A program made the position numbers and the translations under genes. DNA of 64,000 nt, taken from NCBI RefSeq assembly GCF_020520425.1, contig NC_079487.1, positions 126,688,385 through 126,752,384 on the forward strand, written 5' to 3'. The stretch comes from Spinacia oleracea (taxonomy: Eukaryota > Streptophyta > Magnoliopsida > Caryophyllales > Amaranthaceae). The stretch's first letter is position 1. Each line of letters begins with the position of its first letter. Positions 1-13,220 of this stretch are shown one piece after another. Below the pieces are notes generated by a model. It made no database searches. It was not told the DNA's origin and was given only the letters and a program-made list of their open reading frames with translations.

Positions 1-1892
1 ATCCAAACATGTCATACGTCCTCCTCAAAAGAAATAAAAAGTCACACCATATCTTTGGCGATTTTGATTTTACCTATTAAGGAGTAATTTGTAACAATTG
101 ATAAAGTACTACTTTATCTGATGGATATCGGTTACCGACCCCGAACTTTAATTATAAATTCTTTCAAATACTCCCTTCGTATTTTTTTTAAGAGATACAC
201 TTGGCCGGGCACGGGTATTAAGAAGAATAATTGAATAAAATAAAATAATAAAGCAAGTGGGGTTGGATAAATATTTTAATAATTAAACATGTGGGGACCA
301 AGTCATTTTGGCGGGTGGAGGGTGAGGTGGGTTTATAAAATTATTTGTTTAATAGGATGGTGGGTGATAGGGCATATTAGATGTATTATTTAATTAGATG
401 GTGGGGTTGATAAGTTACTAAAAATAGCAAGTGTATCTCTTAAATAAATACGGCCGGAAAAGACAAATGTATCCCTTAAAAAAATACGGAGAGAGTATAT
501 AAGAAAGAACATTATTATGCGGATTATTGTACGTGACATAAAGAATCCTTAGGATAGTGTGAGTCAAAAGTCTTCTCAAGATAGTGTGGTCTTCTAAATT
601 TCATTCTTCATACTAGAGTAATTTTACGCCCCTAATATCACTACCACGTAAAAAGCGAGATGACAAAATAATGTAATTTTATACTCGTATGCGAAATTCA
701 GTAAGAAAAAGTAATTTTATACTCAGATGTAAAATAAACACTACTCCCTATATTTTTTATTATTAGTCTCTTTTAGAATATTGACACTATTTACAATTGA
801 AAAGAATTTTCTAATTTCTTTCCAATAAGCATTTCAAAAAATATTCATGTGAGATCTTATTTTGTTCTTCTCAATTTGTAATTTATCAATATTATATTTT
901 TATATTTATTTAACTTACTTAATTGAAAATATTCACATTTAAATATTAAGTTGAGACGGACTACAAATTCAAAGGGGAATAATATTTAAAAACGGATAGA
1001 ATATATAATTTTCGATTCGAATTGCGACAAACTATCCAATCCTGAATCCTCCCTTTGCCAATCAAAGACTGTTTAAAGAATACTCCGTAGTTGGCAAAGT
1101 TATATGCTGGGGGACCATTAATCGAGCTTGGAGTTGGACCCTTACGCAATCACAAATGTCTTACTCATCAACATCTTCTTTCAAATATACACGATCTTAA
1201 TTCTTAAGTGGCATAACTAAAGCCACATACAACGAGCTTGTCCCTATAGAATAAAGAACATCCTTAACATTGTTTTTCTTTGGAAGTAGCCGTAGCATCT
1301 TGGATTACCTCATTTGTCTTTTTCTTTAGAAACTAGGAACTGGTTTTCGCATACTACTTTGTTGGTTTTGGCAAACTTCTTATTATGTGAGAAAAACATA
1401 ATATACTACGCTCTCACGAGAGGTGTGCCAAAATCAATTTCCTTAAATAATTTATACAATATGCAAGTTTGAAGAGTAAAGGATCACCCAAACACCGAAA
1501 CCATGATTGGTAGACGGGAAAGAACTAACGGCACTGCATTGAGCAAATAGTCGAAGAAAGACGGGAAAGAACCAATGGCACTGCGTTAAGCAAATAGTCA
1601 TGTGACGTCTTATTAGGCCCGTTTCAATTGAATATTTTTCAAATATCAAACTTTTTATAATTTTTGGCTATTCATAATGAAAGATATTAATGTTTGCAAT
1701 CGTGAATTGGAAAACGCGCCTAAACAATTGTATCAAACTAAAAAGATAAGCAAAATGAATGCCAAAGAACTAATAATCATGAATATATGCTAATAGATTA
1801 TTTTTCAAGAGAATGATCCTTTCTAACAATAGAAAAGAGATATTACCTCAAGAAGCTCATTTTCTAGAATGGCACATTTGCCACAAAATTAA
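1..1892. other. Intergenic, AT-rich, one MITE
   Basis: No gene is recognised here. The stretch is AT-rich, its short open frames have no recognisable protein content, and apart from the Stowaway-like MITE at 169-497 nothing stands out. The end next to 1893 must include the 3' UTR of the minus-strand potassium transporter; no clear poly(A) signal was fixed. Confidence 0.6.
169..497. mobile_element. Stowaway-like MITE (copy 1)
   Basis: The ends are inverted repeats: CTCCCTTCGTATTTTTTTTA at the left, and the complement of a run ending TACGGAGAGAG at the right. A TA dinucleotide lies at each end, as expected for Tc1/Mariner-type Stowaway elements. The interior is non-coding. A relative in the opposite orientation lies at 24629-24910; both share AAGAGATACACTTG and GGCCGG-type blocks near the ends. 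Confidence 0.75.
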
Positions 1893-4800
1893 TTAAACCA
1901 TGTATGTCATCCTAACTTCAATAACATTCATGTGTGGAACCCTGAGTACAGCAGCACCTCTCCTGCAATTCCTTCTCAAGAAAGCATAGAAATAATTGAT
2001 ACCCAACTTCTTAACAAACCATGATTCTTTCTTTGCTCTAACATCTCCATCTCCAAGCAAATATGTAAACCCAGAATCTACAGCCTCTCTAAGAGCAGAG
2101 AATTCATACTCTACACTAGGATCTTCCTCTCCTGACATTACACTCGATGGCAACTCCTCGCTTTCTTCCAATCGTTGATCATGCATCAGTGGGACCCGTA
2201 ACTCATCAGCATCAGTGTCTGCTATATCCATTGATCTTACTGAAGCACTATCCATAATATCAAGTTCATTCAAGTTAGCCTCAAGAGCAAGATCACGGGC
2301 CTCATTCTGCAGAAATCTTTTCAGACTTTCTATCAGTAATTGTTCGAATGAATGATGGTCTTCTTTGCGAACATCTTTGTACCCATAACGAGCAATGCAA
2401 CGGAACATATGGTAGTCTCTAGGGCAAATTCTTCGAAAGAGAAATCGTTCTTCTTGAGGCACTACAGGAACTGGGACATATTTTATGCATACAAAGATAA
2501 TGGTAGAGTGAATTGCAGGAAGGGTCAGAAGAAACTGTCCTAGAATGGATGGAATTCCATGAACCAGTTCATTGTAGAGTAATCCAATTCCAGGGACTCT
2601 TACAGTTCCAAGTGAAGATCCGAGTTCATGGATAAAATCCATGGATATTTTATCTCTGACTTCGCTCTGATACTTGAGAACACTTCCATAGTTCCAGGTG
2701 TACATTACTAGTAAGAAGCAGGCAGCAAAAGCCAAAGGAAGCCAACCACCCTCCAGGATTTTTGATAGAACTGCTGATAAGTAAATGAGCTCAATTGTCC
2801 CGAATATGACAGGGAAAGCGAGAGCTATGTATATATTTGTTTGCCAGATCAAAAGCATCACAAGTGTTACCAATATAGTACTGACTAGCATGACTCCAAC
2901 TTCAGCAATGCCTGAAATCACAGATTTGGTTATGCCATATGCTGTAAAAGTAGAATAGAGGCTATAGATTTGGTTACTTACCATATGCATTGGCAATGTC
3001 TGTGGTGCTTCTAAAAGTGGCAACCACTATAAGACACATGACCATCAGAAACCAGTTGATGACAGGGATATAAATCTGACCCATCTGCTTCTTTGAGGTG
3101 TGAATTATCTTAAGCCTCGGAAAACAACCTAGGGCCATGGCTTGCTTTATGACCGAAAAGGTAGCAGAAATCATGGCTTGACTTGCAATAATAGCAGCTA
3201 GTGTAGCAATCACAAAGACTGGCCAGAAAAATCCATCTATTTGCCAGAAATATTTATAGAAATGTCAGCAAAAGCTTGTATGATTCAAGATGATCAAGTA
3301 GTAGCTTTCTGTCAAGGGTTACCTGGCACACTATCAAAGAATACTCTCTCCGATGAGGATGGAAATCTTATCAAGAACGCTGCTTGGCCCATGTATGCTA
3401 GCAGAAGGCAGGGGAATACAACAGAAGTAAATGCAATCTGCAATGTCATTGTAAATTAAAACATTAACAGGTTTAGTGATAGAACATTGAAGTACTCTAT
3501 ATATGCTACTGAGAACTCGGATGGACCTGCCTGAATGGATCGCACAGTGAAGTGGCCTAGATCAGCAAACATGGCTTCGGCTCCTGTAATTACATACCCC
3601 ACAAATTACAAGAACAACTCATCAATGAAAGTAAATCAGATATCAGATTCCAGATAAGAGACAGAAATTTGGACTTTCAGCAACACATGCTTGCAAGAAA
3701 TTCTCTATGAAATCAGGGGAACTAGATGCATTAATCCAAGCAAATGAAATGTGTCGTAATGAACTACTGATTATGCAGCAATGCTCAAAAGCAAGTAACT
3801 ATGCTACAACGAACAACAATGGCCTGAAATTTAAGAACAATGGCCTAATCAACAATGGCCTTGATTAGGGAAGTCAAGTATGAATGATTTTTAAAGCTAA
3901 TTTAATTTCTAATGGCCTGAAATTTAAGAACATATAAGGTTAAAAGCACCCACAACTTGAGGTAGAGCTCAAATACCTGTGATGCACAAAACACAGCCGC
4001 CAAGAGCTGACCATGCTTGAACACCATTCTTCCTAAAGAAAAGGTAGATGTAAGCTGGATTAAGGGCTCTCAAAACTGTAATATCATGCCTGATGAGGTT
4101 GTAGAGTCCAATTGATGCCAAAGAAAAGAACCACAATGACAGGGCAGGAGCAAATGAAAACCCAACTTTGCTTGTTCCAAACCTTTGTATGCTAAACAAC
4201 CCAACCAGAATGACCATTGAAACAATGACTACAGCATCTGCCAATTCATAAAAAATTGTCAAATGCATTCACTGGTAAGTTAATAATTACGGCAACCCAT
4301 CATAAAGAACTAACAATATTCACATTTAACATTCTGTGTGATGGAAGAGCTAGTGTAGAGGCTTATAGACTTCTGTAATTGCACAATGCTGGCTTGTAGT
4401 TACTGTCTAATCATGAATTTAGTTGATTAGAGAGAAGACGAACCCATTTACTTTGTATCTACACAAAGGGTAGATATACTTACTAGTACCGAATCCCTTA
4501 ATCTCACCCTGCAAACCACTCACAGCTGACATAACTGCACAAGGTAAACAATCAATGAGAAATTTCAGGAAACAATTAATAGCAAGCTAAACAGCAAAGA
4601 AGCTTAATCCATAGCATTTAAATAGTTAAATTCATGAAGTTGTATGCAGGCGCATAAAGGAGCTGATTGTGAAAAGGCAAGCAAGTTTACTCAGACTCCT
4701 AGAGAAGTGTCAAAACTCTAACATGACATACTCAACTTTGATGTTAATGTGTGTCCAAATATAGGCACACATACTCAACTTTGATGTTAATGTGTTCGTT

Positions 4801-6240
4801 TTAAAAAAAATAGCATACCTGACATAGCTGGAGTTAGAATACCATCCCCTATAATCAAAGAAGTTCCTGTAAGAACCAAAAATAGAAGAAGGGTTTTCAT
4901 AGAGGATTTCCTTTCCAAAACCTCTTTAATGTTTAAAGCCCTTTCAAGTTCAGGAGTGGGTAGTTTAAGCCTATAGCTAGAAATCTGCTGGTCAGCTTGT
5001 TGTCGATTTGGAAGCATATTCACATTGGCATACCTGCTTATAAGCGAATACAATGCAAACGTCCCTCCTACAGCCAAAAGTTGCCTATTATTTTTGGATA
5101 CAAATAGCTAAAGATGAAGTACAAAAGGCTAAAAAGAAGCTGAGAAAACATGTACCTTCCCCATTATCATTAGCTTTAAGCACTACAAATACGTATTTAG
5201 CTAAGGGTACAAGAGCTATTGTATACAATACTACAGAGAGTGCCCCCAGGATATCAACTTCCGATGTTATAGGCACCTTGCTAAACACATCAGTGAAGAC
5301 ATATAAAGGACTCGTGCCCAAGTCACCATACACAACTCCAAGAGTTTGGAATGCTAAAGCAAGAGTATGCCATGTAGATTGTTCCTGTACAATAATTGAG
5401 CTTACTCAGTAACATAATCAATAGATTTGAGTAGCTACTAGCTAGGTTGCCTAAATCCACTAATGCCGAAAACTTCATATACTGTAGTACTTATTCCTAG
5501 TTTTGGATGAATCTGGCTATGTGATGATAATCCCAACAAACATAACCTCATACATATTAACATTTTCATCCCTCACTTGTCTGGAAATCCCAATAGCAAT
5601 GTCTAAAATCAATAAGTTTGTCAGGACAATTGCAGTAACATTACGAAGCCCCTCAACAATTTCAAGCTCAAATTCACCCTGAATTCCAGCACATTATACC
5701 ATACTAATCCACTGTCATGAATTCCTAAACTGATACTTGTACCATTTTTTGAAATATATTTAATGCTTATACTTAAGTAGTTAACCCTTAGAGCTACCTC
5801 ATCAAAATCAATAGGATTAGAAACAAAAAAACTGACAGTAATAAGCTAATAACACCCTTAGAATGATGATCATGGACTACACATAGCAAAACCACACCGA
5901 TTATAAGCGAAAAAACTGAGTAATACTGTAAACCCTTGAAAGGGCAAAATCGAGAAAATTAGAAGTAAACCTTAGAATGATGAGCATGGGCCGCAGCAAT
6001 CTCCATAGCTTCAACATCCAAAGAATCAAATCTTTTAGGCTTCTTAATAAGCCTTCTTTTAAGAGACCCAGAAGTAGACCCATATCTACTCCTAAATTCA
6101 TCTTCCTCCATTTTTGACCAATTTGGTATTTCTTCAGAACTCACTTCACTTCCATCAACCCACCTTGAAGTTCCACTTCCACCACTTCCAACCCATCTCA
6201 AATTAATTCTACTGCTCTCTTCTATCAAATCTCTTCCCAT
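1893..6240 (-). CDS. KUP12: HAK/KUP-family potassium transporter, KUP12-like
   Basis: Plasma- or endomembrane K+ uptake carrier of the plant KUP/HAK/KT family. Nine exons by splice-site inspection: 6240-5971, 5384-5156, 5067-4819, 4534-4484, 4237-3977, 3583-3531, 3437-3323, 3236-2982 and 2911-1893. They total 2502 bp, a 833-residue protein, close to the roughly 827 residues recalled for Arabidopsis KUP12. Family marks seen in order: an N-terminal RWVDGSEV stretch, [89 protein letters not shown] and a C-terminal MTYMV. About twelve membrane segments are expected. All junctions keep frame; eight are simple GT/GC-AG introns and the one at 3530-3438 starts with GC. No frameshift or stop was seen. 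Transcription is divergent from the SR-protein gene at 7811. Family is near certain; the KUP12 subgroup rests on remembered sequence. Confidence 0.95.
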
Positions 6241-7304
6241 TTTAACTTCTTTTTTTATCAGCTGCCCACCAAAAGAAATGGCACAAAACTCCCAAGAATC
6301 AACTTAAAAAGATCAAATCTTTCATTAATTTTGTAGTTCTAAGACGACCATGAAAGCTAAATTCTTGGTTCATCCACTCGACCCCATACTTCCGAACAGT
6401 GATTACTATAAATAAAGCCCTTCAATTTTTTTGTTCTTTCTTTGTAAAGTTGTCGAGATTTTGTAGCATGTAATCTTATCTCTTGGAACTTGAATTGAAA
6501 GCATGTTTATTATAATTATGTCAATAATTGAAAGTTATGGAGATTGCACTGCGTCACGGTAATGGAGTAGTACAGAAAGCTGCAGAAATTTGACAAATCG
6601 AGCCACAGAAGATCCAATCAGTGATTGACACTCTAGCATTCTATAAAAAGAAAAAATAATGCATTCTAAAAGGTTTATCTCGGATTGGTTGAGGAGGGTG
6701 ACTTCACTGACTTGAGATTTGAGATTATCTTGGGGAGGTTTCCATTGGTCTCTCGTTGGGCTGTCTTTGTTTTGTCTTCATCAGCATTGTTTTCTTTTGG
6801 TTCTACTACGTGAAGTTCACAGCACCTTAGGCGGGTGGACTATCTTGTGCAGGAGTTTACATTGGTAACTCCATGGACAATATTTCTTCCATTTGAGTTT
6901 TTTTCTATGCCAAGACTCGAACCCGATATTTTTTGTTAAGGAGCAAGAAACCTTAACCACTTATGTCTACCTAATTGTGTAACTTTTATGAATTGTTTTC
7001 CACCTCATTTAGCATCTAATGAGCAAATGAACCAGAAAAATGAGTGTGGTTATATAGTGTATAATGACATAAAGAAACCTTAAGTTAAACCCATTCAACA
7101 AAAATAAGTTTTATAAAAGTAAATTTAGACGAAATAAGTTAAATTAAAATAAAGTCAGATAATTCAGTTCAATTAAAATAAGTTCAGATAATTCAGTTAA
7201 ACTAAAATAAATTTATATAAGTCTAGATACTCTGTAAATTAATTTCAGTTAAATTTAAAAGAGCAATCAAAGCCTAAATATCAAATTATTTTCTTGTTAG
7301 GAAA
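6241..7304. promoter_or_regulatory. 5' leader and promoter side of the K+ transporter
   Basis: Region upstream of the minus-strand K+ transporter, shared with the divergent SR-protein gene. On the minus strand a TATTTATA-type box near 6405-6412 is a possible core promoter, putting a start about 30 bp nearer the ATG at 6240. This is only a sequence match. The rest is AT-rich with no recognised gene. Confidence 0.3.
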
Positions 7305-7463
7305 TACTTCATCCGTTCTTTTTTAAATGAAACAATTATTTAAGCACGTTTGCCAATGCACGATTCCAAAACATTAATATAAATCACAAAATCAAGTCAA
7401 AGGAGCTTGTGTGAATAGTGATCAAAATTCAATTGTGTCATGTAAATAAGATCAGCGGAAGTA
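7305..7463. mobile_element. Small Stowaway-like MITE (copy 2)
   Basis: A 159-bp element with ends TACTTCATCCGTTCTTTTTT and a right end reading AGCGGAAGTA, TA at both ends and no coding content. It resembles the elements at 57736-57991 and 61922-62172, which share ATGACAC/ATGAAAC followed by AATTATTTA-type sequence or the right-hand TGTAAATAAGA. Confidence 0.6.
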
Positions 7464-7631
7464 GGAAGTTGGGGATTTCGTGGGCCTTTATAGTAGGTCC
7501 GTCTGTGTTTATTTTTCTTCAAAGCCCATGACTTTTTGTAACTTCCTGATTTGTCCTTAAAATCAAAACTAAGCACAAATCAAAATCAAACAGTGTCGTT
7601 TTTCCTAATTGCAAAGACGTAATTCCCCCCC

Positions 7632-7738
7632 TTTGATCGAAACCCTAGGTTCGCTCCCCTCAATTCTCCATCTATCTTCATCGTTATTTTTCTTCGATTA
7701 ACCCTTAAAACTTTAGTTTGATCGAAACCCTAGGTTCG
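7632..7738 (+). promoter_or_regulatory. Duplicated telo-box motif in the SR gene leader
   Basis: A 22-bp sequence centred on AAACCCTA occurs twice as a direct repeat, at 7632-7653 and 7717-7738. AAACCCTA is the telo-box, known in plants from promoters of ribosomal-protein and RNA-processing genes. The repeats lie 73-179 bp before the ATG at 7811, so they fall in the core promoter or the leader. The match is exact by eye; function is inferred from the motif. Confidence 0.6.
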
Positions 7739-7810
7739 ATTTTGCGTTTTTTTGAGTTGTCGTAGATTAATTCTCGTCGAATTTTTCCCAGGTATCAGAT
7801 CGCTTTAACA

Positions 7811-10393
7811 ATGGCACGGGTTTATGTTGGTAATCTGGATCCTCAAGTCACCGAACGCGAGCTCGAGGATGAATTTCGAGTTTATGGCGTTCTTCGCAGG
7901 TTCAAATTTGTTCTGTCTTTATCTTTTTCAAATAAATTTATCCTGATTTTGATTTGAATAGTATAATTAGGGATTTTAATTCTTGTATGGATAGTTTTTT
8001 TTTTCCTGATAATTGGGTGATGTCTATCATAACGGAATTAGACAATTTTATCTTTGATTATGGTCTTACGGTTTAGTGGTTTACTTATGTTAACGAATGG
8101 TCATGAATCATATTGCAGTGTCTGGGTTGCTCGAAGGCCACCGGGCTACGCTTTTATTGAATTTGATGACAAAAGGGATGCGCTTGATGCAATTCATGCT
8201 CTTGATGGTAGCTCCTCTTCTTGGTTAATCTTTATTTTCTTGACAAATCAATAAGGCAGGGAGTTTTTATTTATTTATTTATTATGGAGTTCATTCATTA
8301 TGTGCTTAATTTACAGGATTATCTTTCAATTGTACTCCATATTTCTTTTGATTGCTTTTTTTTCATCTTATGTAATCCTTCCTTCCTTTGGAGTTATCGT
8401 AGCTGACTATGTTTAGTGATCCGTTTATCATAGACTGTGCTGTATTTTGTAACTTCGCCTGAGTTTGTTGATAGCCTTATGTCGAGCTGTGCATTTGTCC
8501 TTAACCAGGAAGGCAAGAAGCTTAGGGAACAACTCAAAGAACTGGATCCAACAATTTTTTTTTTTGAAAATGTTGGCTGGAGTTAATATGATTGGATTCT
8601 GTTCTTGGACATGCTTGCAACTGTTTTGTGCATGCCAATGTGTATTTAACATTATCCTTATATATTGCTCACATTAGTAGCCGCACGTGAGTATATCGGT
8701 AATCAAAACCGTGTATTGTCATGAAGGTCTGCTTGTCGACTATATCCTTGTCAGTACGCGCACATTTGTATGCTGAGTTGCTGATGTTAGTTATGAGTTA
8801 GGCTGGTTGCAAAGTGAGCCTGTTCCAGATATATTATCATGTATTAGCAAGTGTGATTCCTTATGTGTTGTACAAACATGGGCCATTTTACTTGTACTCA
8901 CGAGCAATCTCATATAACAGGAAGGAATGGCTGGCGAGTTGAACTTTCCCGTAATACAAAAGGCGGCGGAGGTCGAGGTGGACGTGGTGGGCGTGGGGGT
9001 GAGGATATGAAATGCTATGAGTGTGGAGAACCTGGTCACTTTGCTCGTGAATGTCGCCTGCGTGTTGGTTCTAGAGGTGTAGGTGGTGGACGGCGTCGAA
9101 GTCCTTCTCCTATTCGTCATCGTGGAAGTCCTAGTTATGGCCGCAGGTTTGCATTTGAGATATTGTGAATGCTTTTTTTGTTTTCTTTTGTACGAAGGAT
9201 GGTTTAGTGTATACTTTGTGGTCATTTTTTTATTGGAACTTTTTTTATATTGCTGCAGCTCACTTATGGCCCTTGGGATCAGTGCTTTTGCTTCTATTTA
9301 TATCATATATTTGTTTAACTTGGCATTTCTGTATATCCCTGTCGCTTGGGTACTATGAGGATTGTAGACAACCTATAAGATTTTTTTTTGAGTTGATGAG
9401 GGTATTTCCCCTTTGCAAACTCTTCTTGACAGCTATTAAGAGATGGAGTTTGTTTTTTGTCACTGTTTTTTTAACTAGCAATGATTGATGTATGAGCCTT
9501 TCATGTTGCAGGAGCTATAGCCCACGTGGGTATAGCCCACGAGGAAGGAGGTCACCACTACCACCAAGAAAACGGAGCATATCACCTGCATATCGCCGTG
9601 GTCGAAGCTACAGCAGATCACCACCAATACGCCGTGCTCGCCGTGCCTCACCTTATGCTAATGGGTATGTGGCGTTTTTCCCATTAATAACCATTCTAGC
9701 CATTGTATTTTTATGTCTTATTCTTTCTTTGATATCCATTTTTCTCATAATGGCACATTTCTTAGCTAAGTGTTGTTCGATAATAGTTTTTGCAAATTTT
9801 AATGTAGCTAATAATACTAATACAGAAAGACTACAGAGGCTGTGGATGGTAATCTGGTAATTACCTAATCAGAAATAAGAGTGGTTAAAATTCACTTGAG
9901 AAAAGTTGTAGTGTGAAGGATGGGATCCTCTGGTTTTGAGATTTTATTAGTTTGTTTTGTTGAATTGGATTGTCCAAGTATCATTGTCATTTCCTTATTT
10001 TTAAAGGCCAGACAGGGTGCTTTAGTGTAATTTGAAAATATATGTAGAGCATACATAGACTATTGTGAACATCTGAAATTGAAGCAATTGAATGTCCCTT
10101 GTTTGAGCTTTACTAGCATATTTTTAACAGTGGCGTATAATGGCACTAAGTTATTTGTTGACGAGTAACTAGATGCTCCAAGAGTTACTAGAAGTGGTAA
10201 GGTGTTATTGAGCACGATCTATAATCAAGTTCCTTCTTATAGCCAAATGCCAATCATCTAGATCAATATCATTTGTGGCCCTCTGTGCGGTCCTCATTTA
10301 TACACTTAGATCTTGAATCTTGTATTGAGATTGCATCTCGTAAGTGTGCTTCTTCTAATCTTATAAATTTAACTTTTCTGCTGCAGGGTTTGA
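7811..10393 (+). CDS. RSZ21: SR splicing factor with one zinc knuckle, RSZ21-like
   Basis: Nuclear pre-mRNA splicing factor of the plant RSZ (9G8-like) group. Five exons: 7811-7899, 8119-8207, 8921-9146, 9512-9664 and 10387-10393, together 564 bp, 187 residues. Residues 3-70 form an RNA recognition motif with RNP2 VYVGNL and RNP1 [11 protein letters not shown] glycine/arginine hinge follows, then a CCHC zinc knuckle at residues 91-104 ([14 protein letters not shown]), then an arginine/serine region rich in RSP, SPR and YSRSP. The last exon carries only the end of ...YANGV and the stop; the same ending is recalled for Arabidopsis RSZ21. The ATG follows AACA and starts [11 protein letters not shown], the normal family start. 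Intron 2 (8208-8920) is long; long introns of SR genes often host regulated alternative splicing, but no such exon is proven here. Confidence 0.95.
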
Positions 10394-12100
10394 TGCTGGT
10401 CAATGGTGATGGAGCTTTAGGAGGCAGCAGTTGCAGGGTCCAATGATAGTACTAGTAGAGTGGAGACTTGATACTTGATAGTACTGTGCATATTGAAGTG
10501 AAGACTATGAATTGCTATAAACTTGCATCAGTTTGCTCTACGGCTCTCTGAATGCTGTAGGTTTCTGTTATGCTTTAATTTTTTTTTTTTAATTTTAGTT
10601 TTGTGATCATATGTTAATCTCGCGTACTTAAAATCTTCTTAGTGTGTTTGTATTCTATGTGAAGTTGGTGTTTTCGAAAGACTAAAAGTTCATATTTTCT
10701 TTTGTGAGGTGTGATTTTAGGATGCAACGGCATCGTTTCGACTCTTACTGCATACCGTGCTCCGTTTTTTCAAATCTGCTTGTCTGCATCATCATCTGCT
10801 TGTCGTCTTAGCTATCATGAATCTGCAGCTTCAGTACACCTTCATACTTTAGTGTAATCATCTGTGACCAAGCTGCTCCATTTAGACTACCGTGTTTGGC
10901 TGGTTGGAGAAGATGAGACCCTTGTTGTTCGTCATAGCTGGTTGTGAGGGGGCATAGGAATCAAAAGTTCTGTTTCTGGATGTTGTAAAAATCTACACAA
11001 AGAGTTGAAAAGGAAGTTAACTGCACATGCCCCTTTGCTTGAACATTTAAGAGTCGCAACGTAGTAACGTACTTCTCATCGCTTTTTTATGGACTTGACC
11101 TCCATACTTGTTGATGCGACTCAGTAAAAGTACTGCCCCAACCTCTGTCCTCAGGAAAAACTTTTAAAAAATTGGACAGTGTGACATCAATTAAAAGACC
11201 TTCAGCAGGTAAGGTTATTTTATTTACCTGCTTGCAATTTGCGTGTTTTGTAAACGCGCTCCTTTGTTTCTGACATGTCTTTGCCGCTTGATTGTTTTGT
11301 GATTGAGATAGAATTTGAATGCTCAAATTGCAGTAGAATGCATTGTCATTTCATTTCAAAATTTGGTTACCTGCCTTCATTTGATATTTACATAGCTCGA
11401 TTACATTGCATCCATTGCCTAATACTTCCTTTGTAGCATCTCTTGTGAGTTGTGACGAGACTTAGGAAGTTTGTAATTGCATTTTAGTGCATTAGGCTGG
11501 TGTCATAAATGTTCGGGAAGTTCTTTTTTTTTTTTTTGGGAAAATAGTTAACTTTTTTGAGATCGTTTCCTTTCTAATGTGTGGAATATTAGGTTTGGAC
11601 CTTGGGTGGTCTACAATTTTAATCCCTGCAAAACAATTATCGAACTTTGTTGGATGTCCTTGAATCTATGCTTGGCTTGACTTACAAAAGGTTGCTTATT
11701 TGCTTTCTTTTTGAAGACCTGGTTTTGAATAGTAGCAAACTGTGAATGGCTTTGAGTTTTTAAAGATTGCTTCTTTGCTTTGTTCTGATTCTTTTAGAAG
11801 AGTTGATTTGGGTCACATAATATTGTAACACGGATCGTATGAGGTGTAGCTTTTATGGTTACAATTCTCACAAGGTGATGTGCTTATTCATGGAATGTGT
11901 CATATGCCTGGTAATGGATATATCTGGCAGGTATGCGTTGCTTAAATTCACACCAACTCTTTACTAATTCTTCTCTGTCGTGACCTTGTATTTAATGGAC
12001 CAACATTGCCTTGTGGAGTTGTAGTCTCGAGGTGATTATTTGTTTAGGTGGATATGCACGGTTTGTTCACCTGTTTGCATCATAATCCTTGGATGTAAAC
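10394..12100. other. 3' UTR of the SR gene, then unassigned DNA
   Basis: The first few hundred bases should be the 3' UTR of the RSZ21-like gene. The rest is T-rich, with short open frames that resemble no known protein. No RNA gene or terminal-repeat element was recognised. Confidence 0.5.
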
Positions 12101-12398
12101 TTAGGTGTTGTTTGGTAGACATAAAAACATGGTAAGTAGAACTACCTAGGAAGGGGAATATTGTGGTGTTGTTTGGTTTACAATAACATGGAGGGGAATA
12201 TTGTGGTGTTGTTTGGTTTACAATAACATGGGAAGTCACACTTCGTAGGAACTCTCACTTCCCTCAAAATGGAGGAAGTTCCCATACTTCCCATGCTCAA
12301 ACCAAACAACATTTCGTACTTCCTAGGAAATGTCAATACATGGGAAAATCTTCTTCCTATGAACTTTTACTTCCTACGATCAACCAAACGTTACCTTA
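12101..12398. mobile_element. Harbinger-type MITE with internal duplication
   Basis: Terminal inverted repeats GGTGTTGTTTGGT (left) and GGTAACGTTTGGT (right, read inward) are bounded by TTA on both sides (12101-12103 and 12396-12398), the 3-bp target typical of PIF/Harbinger elements. Inside the left arm a stretch of about 42 bp is duplicated in tandem, around 12150-12231. No coding capacity. Confidence 0.7.
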
Positions 12399-13220
12399 AG
12401 AGAAGAAGGTGACTGAGCTGACAGGCATTGACATATCATTTATCATATATCATTGTCTACAAAGTAAGTGAATGATATAACTGGATTATTCATTTATTGA
12501 GTGTTTAACACTTTAACTCCCCTGTGCTGCATGGAACTTTTTTATTTTTTGAGACCCACTACAGTGTATGGAAATGTTGTTGGAGTTTTGCCATGATTTT
12601 GAAGAAACCAGGCTTCTTGTTACGTCCTTCATGTGAGCGCTCGGGACATCTTTTGTATGTACTCTTCAAAATCAACTAAATGATTGATTTTTCAGTATGG
12701 AGACGGAAGATTGATTGACCTCTATGTATTGCTTTCTTAATGCCGGATGATATTTTTAAAACATATTTTGTATGTTCATGCCATTTGATAGTATAGTTTG
12801 TCAATTTTTGAATTAGTATTTTTGGGTGCATAAATGATGTAATTTTGGAGTGATATTTTCACTGTTCGTTTCTTCTCGGCTGTTCTGATTTGTTTATATC
12901 CTGGTTGTGGTTCGTGCTTATGATGCAATTAGGTGTAGTGAATAAAACTCAAATGGTCAGTGGGTATCTTTAAGCCCCATTTATCATTTTCATGTATCGT
13001 TATGGGAATCAAGGAAGAAATAAAGGATATTTGTAGGTTTCTCTCCATTGTGTTAGTTTATTCATTTTTTAGATAGTTTTACTTGTTGATTTAACTTGCC
13101 CTTTAGCTCATACCAATGGGCAACGGGGACGTAAAACGGTTTTTTTTTCCGTATCATGTTAAGATTGAAAATTACGAACTTTGATATTTCCAATACCTCC
13201 AATACCTCTTTTCCCTGACA

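Noticed and set aside
743-962. CTCCCTATATTTTTTATTATT resembling a Stowaway end
   Set aside because: The right end (GAGACGGACT) is not a convincing inverted partner and no TA pair could be fixed.
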